Shown: positions 1 to 9,258, counted from the first letter of the stretch. The stretch is 64,000 nucleotides of DNA from Pseudomonadota bacterium (GCA_018242505.1 JAFEBU010000022.1:62001-126000), one strand, 5' to 3'. Translations and numbers: made by a program. The notes: generated by a model from the sequence alone, not told the origin.

Positions 1-256
1 CGGCGCGCCGGTGATCGCCTACGGCAGCGGCTCCGTGCCCGAGATCGTCGAGGACGGCCTTACCGGCTTCATCGTGAAGAACGAACTCGAAGCGTCCGAT
101 GCGATCCGCAACCGGTTGAGCAGCCTGTCGCGCGCCAAGATCCGCGCGCGCTTCGAGGAGCGCTTCACCGCCCGCCGCATGGCCAACGAGTATCTTGAGA
201 TCTATCGCAAGCTGCTCTCAAACGAGGTGCCCCGATTGCGGCTGGTCAAGGCCTGA
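1..256 (+). CDS. Glycosyltransferase family 4, C-terminal fragment (5' end outside window)
   Basis: Only the last ~84 codons are present, read from base 2 to the TGA at 254-256. The fragment opens with a stretch reading GAPVIAYGSGSVPEIVEDG followed by LTGFIV. This is the nucleotide-sugar-binding signature near the C-terminus of GT-B fold, GT4-type glycosyltransferases, where the two Glu residues flank the donor site. The rest is the usual terminal helix region. Acceptor and donor cannot be read from this piece. It ends 77 bp before btaA on the same strand, so a role in lipid or surface glycan glycosylation is possible but inferred only from position. Confidence 0.8.
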   Translation, partial: GAPVIAYGSGSVPEIVEDGLTGFIVKNELEASDAIRNRLSSLSRAKIRARFEERFTARRMANEYLEIYRKLLSNEVPRLRLVKA

Positions 257-267
257 CCCACAACCGG

Positions 268-285
268 TTGTCATAAAAGCGGCAT
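268..285 (+). promoter_or_regulatory. Candidate Pho box upstream of btaA
   Basis: The 18-bp sequence TTGTCATAAAAGCGGCAT has the architecture of a PhoB site: two 7-bp half-sites separated by exactly four bases, here AAAA. The first half-site matches CTGTCAT at 6/7 positions and the second at 4/7. It lies about 48 bp before the btaA start. Betaine-lipid genes are PhoB-controlled in several alphaproteobacteria, which agrees with this site. The match is by eye and the second half is weak. Confidence 0.45.
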
Positions 286-333
286 CCGACCTCGATAAGG
301 TGTGTGGATTGAGTCAAACCGGAGTCGTTCGGG

Positions 334-1568
334 TTGGTCGATCCACACGCGGAGAGTCGTGTCCGCCTGAAGAATGCCGTGCGGCGCCATCGGGCGCTGT
401 CACGGGAGGGCCTTCTGGAGCGGCTGTTCGAACGGCTGTTCCATGGCCTCGTCTACACGCAGATCTGGGAAGATCCGGAGATCGATCTCGAGGCGCTGGC
501 GCTCGCGCCCGATAGCCGCGTCGTGGCGATCGCGTCGGGCGGTTGCAACATCCTCTCCTATCTGACCGCCGATCCGGCGCGGATCATCGCACTCGATCTC
601 AGCCTGGCCCATGTCGCGCTGAACAACCTCAAGCTCATGGCGGCGAGTCGCCTGCCGTCATGGGAGGCCTTCTATCGCTTCTTCGGTGCCGCCGACGACG
701 AGGCCAACCTGGCCGCCTACCGCCGCCTGCTGCGGCCTCATCTCGATGCGCAAAGCCGTGCCTATTGGGACGGGCGCAGCCTGCAGCAGTTGGGCCGGCA
801 GCGGATTTCCATCTTCGCCCGCAACGCCTATCGGTACGGGGTGCTGGGTCGTTTCATCGGCCTCGGCCACGCGATGGCGCGCCTCTACGGTGTCGACCTC
901 CGCGAGGTCCTGAGCGCGCGGTCGCTCGACGAGCAGAGGCACTTCTTCGAGACCATGCTGGCGCCTCTGCTCGACAAGCGGGCGGTGCGCTGGGCGACCG
1001 CCAATCCTCTGTCGCTCTACGGCCTCGGCATCCCGCCGGCGCAGTACGCGGCGCTGGCCGGCGGCGACAGCAACATGCGCGGCGTGCTGCGTGCCCGACT
1101 GGAGCGGCTCGCCTGCGGCTTCAGCGTCGACCAGAACTACTTCGCCTGGCAGGCGTTCGGTCGGGCCTATGCCGCCGACGCCCGCGGGCCGCTGCCGCCC
1201 TATCTGCGGCGCGAGCATTTCGATGCGGTGCGAACGCGCGTCGATCGGGTCGAGGTCCTGAACCGCTCGATCACCGAATATCTCGACGGCTGCCCCGACG
1301 CCTGCATCGACCGCTACGTGCTCCTCGACGCACAGGACTGGATGACCGACGCGCAGATCAACGCATTGTGGACGGAGATCACGCGCACGGCGGCGCCGCG
1401 CGCCCGCGTCATTTTCCGGACCGCTGCCGAGCCGTCCTTGCTGCCCGGGCGCCTCGACGCCGCGCTGCTCGGGCACTGGCGCTACGAGGCCGCGGCGTCG
1501 CGGGTGCTCACCGCGCGCGACCGTCGGCGATCTACGGCGGCTTCCACCTCTACGTCCGCGAGGATTGA
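334..1568 (+). CDS. btaA: S-adenosylmethionine:diacylglycerol 3-amino-3-carboxypropyltransferase BtaA, with a one-base frameshift near its 3' end
   Basis: BtaA (DUF3419 family) transfers the aminocarboxypropyl group of SAM to diacylglycerol, the first step to the betaine lipid DGTS. The protein shows the family landmarks: LVYTQIWEDP near residue 40, the SAM-site stretch IASGGCNILSYL near 70, and a LSLAHVALNNLK segment. The start is taken as TTG 334; GTG 382 is an in-frame alternative. Around base 1524 the frame is lost. The conserved C-terminus SAIYGGFHLYVRED is encoded one frame over and ends at TGA 1566-1568, so a single base appears to be missing after the CGT at 1522-1524. Without correction the frame runs on into btaB to give a 632-residue fusion. 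I read this as a separate gene of about 412 codons with a recent indel or a sequencing error. Confidence 0.8.
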
Positions 1569-1572
1569 ACCG

Positions 1573-2232
1573 ATGAGCGACATGGCGGCGTCGGCCGAAC
1601 TGATGGACCGGCTCTACCGGCGACAGCGCCATGTCTATGACATCACGCGCAAATGCTACCTGCTGGGCCGCGACCGGCTGATCGCACGCCTGGCGCCGCC
1701 CGCCGGCAGCCGGGTGCTGGAGATCGGTTGCGGCACGGCACGCAATCTCGTGGTCGCCGCGCAGGCCTATCCGGATGCGCGGTTCTTCGGCATCGACATC
1801 TCCTACGAGATGCTGGAGACCGCGCGGCGCGTGGTGGAACGGGAAGGGTTGGGACACGATGTCCGGCTCGCGCATGCCGACGCCGCGACCTTCGATCCCG
1901 CCTTGCTGTTCGGCGTGCCGGGCTTCTCGCGCATCTTCCTCTCCTACAGCCTCTCGATGATGCCGGCCTGGCAGGCGGCGCTGCAGCGCGCGCTCACCTG
2001 GCTTGCGCCCGGGGGCGAACTCCACATCGTCGATTTCGGCGACCAGGAGCAGCTGCCGGCCTGGTTCCGCATCGGTCTGCGGCAATGGCTGCGGCTGTTC
2101 CATGTCGCGCCGCGCGACGAGCTGGAACGCGAGCTCACGCTCTTGGGGTTGCGGTCGGGAGCGCTGACCGCGGTCGAGCGACCGTTCCGCGGCTATGCCC
2201 AATACGCCGTCTGCCGGCGCCTCGCGGCCTAG
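1573..2232 (+). CDS. btaB: Diacylglyceryl-homoserine N-methyltransferase BtaB
   Basis: A class I SAM-dependent methyltransferase of 219 residues. BtaB adds three methyl groups to diacylglyceryl-homoserine to complete DGTS, a phosphorus-free membrane lipid. Motif I reads VLEIGCGTARNL, followed by the FGIDISYEML acidic loop and a late IVDFGDQEQLPAW segment. The N-terminal MDRLYRRQRHVYDITRK is typical of BtaB. It starts four bases after the repaired btaA stop, so the pair would be translationally coupled. In the sequence as given it lies in the same frame as the upstream part of btaA because of the frameshift there. Neighbour and pathway context make this a firm call. Confidence 0.85.
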   Translation: MSDMAASAELMDRLYRRQRHVYDITRKCYLLGRDRLIARLAPPAGSRVLEIGCGTARNLVVAAQAYPDARFFGIDISYEMLETARRVVEREGLGHDVRLAHADAATFDPALLFGVPGFSRIFLSYSLSMMPAWQAALQRALTWLAPGGELHIVDFGDQEQLPAWFRIGLRQWLRLFHVAPRDELERELTLLGLRSGALTAVERPFRGYAQYAVCRRLAA

Positions 2233-2342
2233 GCATTCCCGCTGCCATTCCGCTGCATGGCCCTGCCGCCAGTAGGGCATTGGCAGCGCCCGTGCCCGAT
2301 GCTAACCGGGGCAGGAACGTTGTTGCGTTGGGAGTCCTCAAG

Positions 2343-3545
2343 ATGACCGAAGCCTATATCTGCGACGCCATCCGTACCCCTGTCGGCCGTTACAATGGCG
2401 GCCTGTCCGCGGTGCGTGTCGACGATCTTGCCGCCCATCCCATCAAGGCGCTGATGAAGCGCAATGGCGGCGTGGATTGGGGCGCGGTCGACGATGTGAT
2501 CTATGGCTGCGTCAACCAGGCCGGCGAGGACAATCGCAATGTCGCCCGCATGGCGGGCCTGCTGGCCGGCCTGCCGGTCGAGGTGGCGGGCGCCACGGTG
2601 AATCGCCTGTGCGGTTCCGGTCTCGAGGCGGCAGGACATGCCGCCCGCGCGGTGAAGCTCGGCGAGGCCGACATGATCATCGCCGGCGGCGTCGAGGGAA
2701 TGACCCGCTCGCCCTATGTCATGGGCAAGCCCGAAGGCCCGTTCGACCGCCGCATGAAGCTCGAGGACACCGTTCTGGGCTGGCGCTTCGTCAATCCCAA
2801 GATGAAGGCCGCCTACGGCATCGACCCGATGGGCCAGACCGCCGAGAATGTCGCCACCGAACACCAGATCAGCCGAACCGACCAGGACGCCTTCGCCTAT
2901 CGCAGCCAGCGTCGCTGCAAGGCGGCGCAGGATCGCGGCTTCTTCGACAAGGAGATCGTCGCGGTCACGGCCAAGAAGGGCAAGGCCGAGATCGTCGTCG
3001 ACAAGGACGAGCATCCGCGCGGCGAGACGACGATGGAGACATTGGCCAAGCTGCCGGCGGCCTTCCGCGAGGGTGGCTCGGTGACGGCCGGAAACTCGTC
3101 GGGCATCAATGACGGCGCCTGCGCCATGATCATCGCCTCGGAGCAGGCCGCGAAGGCGAACGGCCTCACGCCCCGTGCCCGCATCCTCGCGGCCGTGTCG
3201 GCGGGGGTGCCGCCGCGCGTGATGGGCATCGGCCCCGTGCCGGCGACGCGCAAGCTCCTGGCCAAGCTCGGCATGACGACGAAGGACTTCGACACGATCG
3301 AGCTCAACGAGGCCTTCGCCGCGCAGGCGCTCGCGGTCCTGCGCCAGCTCGGCCTTTCGGACGACGCCGAGAACGTGAATCCCAACGGCGGTGCGATCGC
3401 GCTCGGCCATCCGCTCGGCGCCTCGGGCGGCCGGCTGATGATCACCGCGCTCAACCAGCTCGAGACAAGCGGCGGCAAACGCGCGCTCTGCACCATGTGC
3501 ATCGGCGTCGGCCAGGGGATCGCGCTCGCGCTGGAGCGGGTCTAG
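2343..3545 (+). CDS. Thiolase, 3-oxoadipyl-CoA thiolase / acetyl-CoA acetyltransferase type
   Basis: A 400-residue degradative-type thiolase. The acylated nucleophile is Cys90 in NRLCGSGL. The C-terminal catalytic elements are NEAFA, GHPLGASGG and the second cysteine in CIGVGQG. The N-terminus MTEAYICDAIRTPVGRYNGG and the segment VDDVIYGCVNQAGEDNRNVARM are very like PcaF/PaaJ, which cleave 3-oxoadipyl-CoA to succinyl-CoA and acetyl-CoA. No other aromatic-degradation gene is adjacent, so an acetoacetyl-CoA thiolase role is also possible. The ATG at 2343 matches the family start, and reading the frame further upstream would run into btaB. It stands alone, with a convergent nicotinamidase gene 13 bp away. 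Confidence 0.9.
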   Translation: MTEAYICDAIRTPVGRYNGGLSAVRVDDLAAHPIKALMKRNGGVDWGAVDDVIYGCVNQAGEDNRNVARMAGLLAGLPVEVAGATVNRLCGSGLEAAGHAARAVKLGEADMIIAGGVEGMTRSPYVMGKPEGPFDRRMKLEDTVLGWRFVNPKMKAAYGIDPMGQTAENVATEHQISRTDQDAFAYRSQRRCKAAQDRGFFDKEIVAVTAKKGKAEIVVDKDEHPRGETTMETLAKLPAAFREGGSVTAGNSSGINDGACAMIIASEQAAKANGLTPRARILAAVSAGVPPRVMGIGPVPATRKLLAKLGMTTKDFDTIELNEAFAAQALAVLRQLGLSDDAENVNPNGGAIALGHPLGASGGRLMITALNQLETSGGKRALCTMCIGVGQGIALALERV

Positions 3546-3558
3546 GCCCGCACGGACG

Positions 3559-4167
3559 CTAGGGCGTTTCCGTCAGGTTGATGCCGGCCTGACGCAACTC
3601 GGTCAGCTTGCGCTTCTTGCTGCCGTCGATGTCGATCGAGGCGGTGGCGTCCAGCACGACGCCGACATTGAACCCGGCCTGGCGTGCGTCGATCGCCGAC
3701 CAGGCCACGCAGTAGTCGAAGGCAAGGCCGCAGAAGACCAGCCGCGTGAAGCCGCGCGCCTTGAGATAGCCGTCGAGGCCGGTGCGCGTCATGCGATCGT
3801 TCTCGCGAAACGCCGAATAGGAATCGATGCCGGTGTGGAAGCCCTTGCGCACGATCATCTGCGCCTTGGTCGTGTCGAGGCCGGGATGGAAGGCGGCTCC
3901 TACCGTGCCCTGCACGCAGTGATCGGGCCACAGGATTTGCTCGCCGTATGGGAACTGCACCGTGCTGTAGGGCGCGGCGTCCTTCCAGCTGCTGGCGAAG
4001 GAGGCGTGGCCCGCGGGATGCCAGTCCTGGGTCAGGATGACATGGTCGTAGCGCCCGATCAGGCGATTGACCAATGGCACGACGGCATTCGCCCCGGGCA
4101 CGGCAAGTGCGCCGCCCTCGCAGAAATCGTTCTGCATATCGACCACGATCAGCGCCTCGTTGGGCAT
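3559..4167 (-). CDS. pncA: Nicotinamidase
   Basis: Hydrolyses nicotinamide to nicotinate for NAD salvage; cytosolic, isochorismatase-like fold. The catalytic triad is visible as Asp10 in VVDMQNDF, Lys108 in IVRKGF and Cys153 in FDYCVAW. Metal-binding Asp48, His50 and His54 lie in TQDWHPAGH. At 202 residues it is of normal PncA length. The gene reads in the same direction as tgt and queA and starts 13 bp after the tgt stop, so it may be the last gene of that operon, although the functions are unrelated. Confidence 0.93.
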   Translation of the reverse strand: MPNEALIVVDMQNDFCEGGALAVPGANAVVPLVNRLIGRYDHVILTQDWHPAGHASFASSWKDAAPYSTVQFPYGEQILWPDHCVQGTVGAAFHPGLDTTKAQMIVRKGFHTGIDSYSAFRENDRMTRTGLDGYLKARGFTRLVFCGLAFDYCVAWSAIDARQAGFNVGVVLDATASIDIDGSKKRKLTELRQAGINLTETP

Positions 4168-4180
4168 GCGGTGTTCTCCC

Positions 4181-5305
4181 TCAGATTTCCGGTAGGTCTC
4201 CTTGGCCTTGTTCGGTCTCGAATGCGGCGATCCAGTGGCAGAGTGAATTGCATTCGATGGCCGTACGCAATCCGCGCATGATTTCCTGGTAGTAATGGAG
4301 ATTGTGCCACGTCAGCAACATCGCTCCGAGAATCTCCTCGCTGCGAATGAGGTGATGGAGATATGCACGACTGTGATTCCGGCAAGCGGGACAGGTGCAT
4401 CGCTCGTCGATCGGCCGCGGATCGTCGCGATGGCGCGCATTGCGCATGTTCAGCTCGCCGCGGCGCGTGAAAGCCTGCGCCGTGCGGCCGCCGCGCGTGG
4501 GCAGCACGCAGTCGAACATGTCGATCCCGCGCCGCACCGCGCCGACGATGTCGGCGGGCCGGCCAACGCCCATCAGGTAGCGCGGCCGGTCGGCGGGCAG
4601 GAGCGGCACCGTCGTGTCGAGGGTCCTGAACATCAGCTCCTGGCCCTCGCCGACCGCCAGGCCGCCGACGGCATAGCCGTCGAAGCCGATGTCGGCGAGC
4701 ATCCTCGCGCTCTCCGCCCGCAGGGCCGGGAAGGTACTGCCCTGCACGATGCCGAACAGACCGTAGCCGGGACGCGACATGAACGCCCGCTTGCCGCGCT
4801 CCGCCCAGGCCATCGAGAGGCGCATCGACTGGGCGGCTGCCGCCTCGTCGACCGGCCAGGTCGTGCATTCGTCGAACGACATGGTGATGTCGGCATCGAG
4901 CAGGTGCTGGATTTCCATCGATCGCTCCGGCGTCAGGCGGTGCTCCGAGCCGTCGCGTGGCGAGCGGAAGGTGACGCCGTCGCGGTCGAGCTTGCGCAGC
5001 TCCTTGAGCGACATGACCTGGAAGCCGCCCGAGTCCGTGAGGATCGGCGCCGGCCAGTCCATGAATTTGTGCAGGCCGCCCAGCGCCGCCACGCGCTCGG
5101 CGCCAGGCTGCAGCATGAGGTGGAACGTGTTGCCGAGGATGATCTCCGCCCCGGTCTCCCGAACCGATTGCGGCATCATCGCCTTCACCGTGCCGGCGGT
5201 GCCGATCGGCATGAAGGCCGGCGTCTCGACCGTGCCGTGCGCCGTGGTGAGGCGGCCGCGGCGGGCGAGGCCGTCGGTGCCGATCAGCTCGAAGGAAAGA
5301 CTCAT
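4181..5305 (-). CDS. tgt: tRNA-guanine transglycosylase (queuine tRNA-ribosyltransferase)
   Basis: Exchanges guanine 34 of GUN-anticodon tRNAs for preQ1 in queuosine synthesis. The 374-residue protein shows the family pattern: [16 protein letters not shown] near residue 30, [12 protein letters not shown] around the nucleophilic and general-acid aspartates, and GGLAVGEG. Near the C-terminus the zinc site CTCPAC is followed by the usual histidine about 25 residues on. The start MSLSFEL at 5305 is preferred because its ATG overlaps the queA stop in an ATGA, indicating coupled translation. An in-frame ATG at 5323 would lie inside queA. Confidence 0.95.
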   Translation of the reverse strand: MSLSFELIGTDGLARRGRLTTAHGTVETPAFMPIGTAGTVKAMMPQSVRETGAEIILGNTFHLMLQPGAERVAALGGLHKFMDWPAPILTDSGGFQVMSLKELRKLDRDGVTFRSPRDGSEHRLTPERSMEIQHLLDADITMSFDECTTWPVDEAAAAQSMRLSMAWAERGKRAFMSRPGYGLFGIVQGSTFPALRAESARMLADIGFDGYAVGGLAVGEGQELMFRTLDTTVPLLPADRPRYLMGVGRPADIVGAVRRGIDMFDCVLPTRGGRTAQAFTRRGELNMRNARHRDDPRPIDERCTCPACRNHSRAYLHHLIRSEEILGAMLLTWHNLHYYQEIMRGLRTAIECNSLCHWIAAFETEQGQGDLPEI

Positions 5306-6348
5306 CGCTGCAACAGACAACAATCGCCGTAGGAATAGAAGCGATATCGCCGCTCGATCGCGTGCGCATAGGCCGCTTTCATGCGCTCCAGCCCGGCAAA
5401 GGCCGCCACCAGCATGAACAGCGTCGACCGCGGCAGATGGAAGTTGGTGAGCAAGAGATCGATCGCGCGGAAGCGGAACCCCGGCGTGATGAAGATATCG
5501 GTCTCGCCGGTCCAGGCCTCGATCGCGCCGTCATGGTCGCGCGCCACCGTTTCGAGCAGGCGCAGCGCCGTCGTGCCGATGGAGACGATGCGTCCGCCGG
5601 ATTGCCGCGTGCGGGCGATCGCCGCGGCCGTCGCCTGCGGAACCTCACCCCATTCGGCGTGCATCGTGTGCTGATCGGTGTCCTCGACCCGCACCGGCTG
5701 GAAGGTGCCGGCGCCGACATGGAGGGTGACGCTCGCGCTGCCGACGCCTGCTTCGGTGAGCGCGGCCATCAGCTCGGGTGTGAAGTGCAGGCCGGCGGTA
5801 GGCGCCGCCACCGAGCCGTCGACCCGGGCAAACAGCGTCTGGTAGTCGGCGCGGTCGCGCTGATCGGCGACGCCGCCGCGGATATAGGGCGGCAGCGGCA
5901 CTGCGCCTCCGCTTTCGAGCGCGGCGAGGAAATCCATGCCGCTGCGGGCGAAGGCGAGCACGATCGAGCCGTCGGGATTGATCGCGTCGACCGCGGCCTG
6001 CAGCCCTCCAGCGAACGATATCGTATCGGCGATCCTGAGCCGCTTGATCGGCCGGCCGAAGCAGAGCCAGCGGCCCTCACCGAGATCGCGGATCAGGAGC
6101 GCTTCGATTGCGACATCGCGCCGGCCGTCGCCGCCGGCCCGCACGCCGTTCAGGCGTGCCGGGATCACCCTGGTGTCGTTGAACACCATCAGGTCGCCGG
6201 GCCGCAGCAATTTCGGCAGCTCTCGTACGACGTGATCGCCAAGGCCGGACGCAGTGACATCGAGCAGTCGCGCCGAATCGCGCGGCGACGCCGGCCGCTG
6301 GGCGATCAACTCGTCCGGCAGAGCGAAATCGAAAAGATCGACGCGCAT
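5302..6348 (-). CDS. queA: S-adenosylmethionine:tRNA ribosyltransferase-isomerase
   Basis: Converts preQ1-modified tRNA to epoxyqueuosine-tRNA using the ribosyl part of SAM. The protein is 348 residues from [11 protein letters not shown], the canonical QueA N-terminus. [41 protein letters not shown] and the C-terminal [13 protein letters not shown] block are all present. The frame extends upstream to 6411, but the extra residues do not resemble the family. It overlaps tgt by four bases, forming a queA-tgt operon. This fits the pathway, although QueA acts after Tgt. Confidence 0.95.
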   Translation of the reverse strand: MRVDLFDFALPDELIAQRPASPRDSARLLDVTASGLGDHVVRELPKLLRPGDLMVFNDTRVIPARLNGVRAGGDGRRDVAIEALLIRDLGEGRWLCFGRPIKRLRIADTISFAGGLQAAVDAINPDGSIVLAFARSGMDFLAALESGGAVPLPPYIRGGVADQRDRADYQTLFARVDGSVAAPTAGLHFTPELMAALTEAGVGSASVTLHVGAGTFQPVRVEDTDQHTMHAEWGEVPQATAAAIARTRQSGGRIVSIGTTALRLLETVARDHDGAIEAWTGETDIFITPGFRFRAIDLLLTNFHLPRSTLFMLVAAFAGLERMKAAYAHAIERRYRFYSYGDCCLLQR

Positions 6349-6387
6349 CGGAAGATCTTCACTGTCCCACGTCATACGTGGGGAAGT

Positions 6388-6494
6388 GGTCCAAGGGACC
6401 GGAGGGGTCATGGATCACAGTCGGAGTCTCTTTCCTGGGGTCCATGACCCCGCCGCCTGCTGTGCAGGAACCTCCCCGCGCTGCGCAGGGAGGA
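6388..6494. terminator. Cluster of inverted repeats between queA and the MBL hydrolase gene
   Basis: Four stems are packed in about 107 bp. A small GGTCC/GGACC stem lies at 6388-6400. A perfect 11-bp pair is at 6404-6414 (GGGGTCATGGA) and 6441-6451 (TCCATGACCCC). CCTGC/GCAGG follows at about 6456-6468, and CCTCCC/GGGAGG at about 6472-6494. The surrounding genes both read on the minus strand, so the cluster lies downstream of the MBL gene and upstream of queA. It may be a terminator or an RNA-processing site. No clear T-tract follows. Confidence 0.4.
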
Positions 6495-6501
6495 AAAGCG
6501 A

Positions 6502-7629
6502 TCAGGTCGGACCGATATCCATAACGTCGGCATCGGAATCGTCGGCCGGTGGCTGGGCGTGCGGATCGACGAGGGCGACGAAGCGGTAGACGCCGTCCAC
6601 CGTCTCGCGCTTCACGCGGGCCCGCGTCTCGAGGCAGTGCAGATGTGCGAGCGTCTCGCCAAAAGCGAAGACGACCTGGTTGTTGTCGAGGTGGCGCGGG
6701 AAGAGGACTGGAACCATGTCCCAGCCGGTCGCGCCCCTCGCGCCCAGGCGCGCGATGGCGTTGGTCATGTCCGTCATGCGGGCATCGTGATGGGCCACGA
6801 GCTGGTCGAGGCGGGTGTGCAGGCCGACGAACGGAAAGCCGTGGCTCGGCAGCACCAGCGCATCGGCCGGCAGGCGGCGGAAGCGCGAGAAGCCATCGAG
6901 GAACCAGGTGAGCGCGTCGGCCAGCGGCTCGTTGGGCCACACGCCGACATTGGTGCTGATCTTGGGCAGCACCTGATCGCCCGCGATCAGGACATTGAGC
7001 TCGGGGCACCACAGCGAGGCGTGCTCCGGCGCATGGCCGCGGCCCACGATCACGTCCCACCGATGGCCGCCGAGCGTGATCGGATGGGCATGGATCAGCC
7101 GCTGAAACGCGGTCGGCAGCGGCACCACGCCCTTCGCATAGCCGCCCTTGTGGCGATGGAACAGCGCGATCTTGTCTTCCGGCACGCCGTTACGGCTGAG
7201 ATGCGTGCCGCGCACCTCCTCATTCTCGATGAAGTCGTTGCGGGCGGCGATGGCGCTCATGTACTCGCCGAGCGTCATGAGGAGCGGGGCGTTCCACCGT
7301 TCGCACAGCCAGCCGGCGAGGCCGATATGGTCAGGATGCAGGTGCGTGCCGACAACCCGTGTAACTGGCTTGCCGCCCAGCTTGGTGGCGAAGATCTTGT
7401 CCCACAGATCGCGCGTAGCCTGCGAGTTGATGCCGGTATCGACCAGCGTCCAGCCGTCCTTCTCCTCGATCGCCCACAGGTTGATGTGGTTGAGCTGGAA
7501 GGGCAGCGGCATGCGCAGCCAGTAGATGCCGGGCGCGACGTTCTTGATGTCGCCGGGCTCCGGCACGTCGCCGCAGGGAAAGCGCAATTGCGCCAGCAGG
7601 CGTTGTGAAAGATCGGGAGAATCGGGCAT
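6502..7629 (-). CDS. MBL-fold metallo-hydrolase
   Basis: A 375-residue metallo-beta-lactamase-fold enzyme. The dinuclear metal motif is THLHPDHIGL (HxHxDH), with a further histidine in VGRGHAPEHASLW, the aspartate in IAGDQVLPKIS and a late LPSHGFPF. The length and a C-terminal helical domain after residue ~280 resemble the hydroxyacylglutathione-hydrolase/LACTB2-like branch. The substrate is not readable from the sequence. The start MPDSPDLSQ at 7629 is chosen because residues upstream belong to a shadow frame of purD. The purD stop lies 32 bp upstream on the same strand, so it may be co-transcribed with purD. Confidence 0.85.
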   Translation of the reverse strand: MPDSPDLSQRLLAQLRFPCGDVPEPGDIKNVAPGIYWLRMPLPFQLNHINLWAIEEKDGWTLVDTGINSQATRDLWDKIFATKLGGKPVTRVVGTHLHPDHIGLAGWLCERWNAPLLMTLGEYMSAIAARNDFIENEEVRGTHLSRNGVPEDKIALFHRHKGGYAKGVVPLPTAFQRLIHAHPITLGGHRWDVIVGRGHAPEHASLWCPELNVLIAGDQVLPKISTNVGVWPNEPLADALTWFLDGFSRFRRLPADALVLPSHGFPFVGLHTRLDQLVAHHDARMTDMTNAIARLGARGATGWDMVPVLFPRHLDNNQVVFAFGETLAHLHCLETRARVKRETVDGVYRFVALVDPHAQPPADDSDADVMDIGPT

Positions 7630-7661
7630 GCGCAAACCTATGCCTTGGCTGTTCCTGGATG

Positions 7662-8945
7662 TCACGGTCGGCGGGCGACGGCCCGCCATGCGATATCGTG
7701 GCGGCAGAAGCCGCCGGGCCAGTCGATGAGGTCGACGGCACGATAGGCGCGCGACCGCGCTTCCTCCACCGTCGGCGCCATCGCCGTGACGTTGAGGACG
7801 CGGCCGCCATTGGCCAGCACATGCTTGCCGTCGGGGCTGAACCGGGTGCCGGCATGGAAGATCTGCACGCCCTCGACCTTGCCGGCCGCCTCGAGATTGC
7901 GGATCTCGCTGCCCTTCTCGTAGGTCTCGGGATAGCCGTTCGCCGCCATCACCACTGTAAGAGCCGCCTCGTCGCTCCAGCGCAGGTCGAAATGATCCAG
8001 ACCGCCGTCGGCGCAGGCCATCAGTGCCGGCACGATGTCGGACTTGAGCCGCATCATCAGCACCTGGCATTCGGGATCGCCGAAACGGCAGTTGTATTCG
8101 ACCAGCCGCGGGCCTTTCGGGCCGATCATCAACCCGGCGTAGAGCACGCCTTTGTAAGGCGCTCCATCGGCCTTCAGGCCGCGTATCGTGGGCAGCACGA
8201 TCTCGTGCATCGCCCGTTCGACCATCGCGGCGTCGAGGATGGGGGCGGGCGAATAGGCGCCCATGCCGCCGGTATTGGGGCCCTTGTCGCCGTCGAAGAC
8301 ACGCTTGTGGTCCTGCGCGCCGGCGAGCGCCAGCGCATGCTCGCCGTCGCAGAGCGCGAACAGGCTCGCTTCCTCGCCTTCCATGAATTCCTCGATCACC
8401 ACCGAAGCGCCCGCCGTGCCAAAGCGGTTGCCCGCCAGCATGTCGCGCACTGCATCGATCGCCTGCTGCTCGGTCTCGGCCACCACAACGCCCTTGCCGG
8501 CGGCAAGGCCATCGGCCTTCACCACGATCGGCGCTCCCTGGGCCTTGATGTAGGCCTCGGCCTTGGCGACATCGGTGAAGCACTCGTAGGCGGCCGTCGG
8601 GATGTTGTGGCGGCGGCAGAGGTCCTTGGTGAAGCCCTTGGAGCCTTCGAGCTGCGCCGCCTTGGCCGACGGGCCGAAGACCTTGATGCCGGCCTCGGCC
8701 AGACGGTCGGCGAGCCCCGCCACCAGCGGCCCCTCGGGGCCCACAACGACGAAATCGATCTTCTCCCGCCGGGCCAGGGCGACCTGGCCCGCGGTATCCT
8801 CGGCCCCGACCTCGACGCATTCGGCGACCTGGGCGATGCCGGCATTGCCCGGCGCGCAGAGAAGCTTTGTGCACAAGGGGGAGGCGGCAATGGCCCAGCA
8901 CAGGGCATGTTCGCGACCGCCACTGCCCACCACCAGGATTCGCAT
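7662..8945 (-). CDS. purD: Phosphoribosylamine-glycine ligase
   Basis: The second enzyme of de novo purine synthesis, an ATP-grasp ligase joining glycine to phosphoribosylamine. It has 427 residues, the family's usual size. The N-terminal [19 protein letters not shown] is diagnostic. The ATP-grasp loop reads [17 protein letters not shown], followed by [14 protein letters not shown] and the metal-ligand stretch [12 protein letters not shown]. The final domain carries AANGYP. It is divergent from the toxin-antitoxin genes and xseA; purD and xseA are commonly close in alphaproteobacteria. Confidence 0.96.
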   Translation of the reverse strand: MRILVVGSGGREHALCWAIAASPLCTKLLCAPGNAGIAQVAECVEVGAEDTAGQVALARREKIDFVVVGPEGPLVAGLADRLAEAGIKVFGPSAKAAQLEGSKGFTKDLCRRHNIPTAAYECFTDVAKAEAYIKAQGAPIVVKADGLAAGKGVVVAETEQQAIDAVRDMLAGNRFGTAGASVVIEEFMEGEEASLFALCDGEHALALAGAQDHKRVFDGDKGPNTGGMGAYSPAPILDAAMVERAMHEIVLPTIRGLKADGAPYKGVLYAGLMIGPKGPRLVEYNCRFGDPECQVLMMRLKSDIVPALMACADGGLDHFDLRWSDEAALTVVMAANGYPETYEKGSEIRNLEAAGKVEGVQIFHAGTRFSPDGKHVLANGGRVLNVTAMAPTVEEARSRAYRAVDLIDWPGGFCRHDIAWRAVARRP

Positions 8946-8980
8946 AGCCTCAACCCCTTGAATTACCGTTTGTTTCTGAC

Positions 8981-9012
8981 AATATGACCATGGTCATGAC
9001 CATGGTCATATT
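8981..9012. promoter_or_regulatory. Perfect 32-bp palindrome, probable toxin-antitoxin operator
   Basis: All 32 bases are symmetric. The core contains the 12-bp palindrome GACCATGGTCAT in two overlapping copies, so it can be read as two adjacent operators. It ends 12 bp before the antitoxin ATG at 9025 and about 35 bp from the purD start. Phd/YefM antitoxins, alone and with their toxin, bind palindromes at this position to repress their own promoter. The site could also affect purD because it lies in the shared divergent region. Confidence 0.7.
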
Positions 9013-9024
9013 GCAGGTTTCGCC

Positions 9025-9258
9025 ATGACAAAAACCATGAAAGCGTCGGAGTGCAAAGCGAAGTTTTTGGGCGTACTGGATGAGGTCGCCACCAGGCACG
9101 AGCGCGTGATCGTTACCAAGAATGGGAAGCCGGTCGCGGAGATCGTACCGTTCGTGGAGAAACCCAAGTCGATCATCGGCGCCCTCAAGGGAGCCGTCAC
9201 CATCATGGGCGATCTCGACGAACCGACGGATAAAGACTGGGAAGCGCTCAAGGAATGA
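9025..9258 (+). CDS. Type II toxin-antitoxin system antitoxin, Phd/YefM family
   Basis: A 77-residue protein with the Phd/YefM N-terminal DNA-binding fold: MKASECKAKFLGVLDEVA, then VIVTKNGKPVAEIVPF. The C-terminal tail (about residues 48-77, ending DEPTDKDWEALKE) would wrap the toxin. Start codons at 9025 and 9037 are both possible; 9025 gives the longer form. The stop overlaps the toxin start in an ATGA, the usual coupled layout. The perfect palindrome immediately upstream fits autoregulation. Confidence 0.88.
   Translation: MTKTMKASECKAKFLGVLDEVATRHERVIVTKNGKPVAEIVPFVEKPKSIIGALKGAVTIMGDLDEPTDKDWEALKE

Noticed and set aside
1653..3545. A 630-residue thiolase with an N-terminal extension
   Set aside because: The extension is an out-of-frame reading of btaB; the thiolase family start is at 2343.
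6502..8901. A 799-residue MBL-containing protein
   Set aside because: The N-terminal 420 residues are an antisense-frame shadow of purD; the MBL protein starts at 7629.
8981..9012. Rho-independent terminator of purD
   Set aside because: It lies upstream of purD (which reads leftward), has no T-tract and is perfectly symmetric, which fits an operator better.
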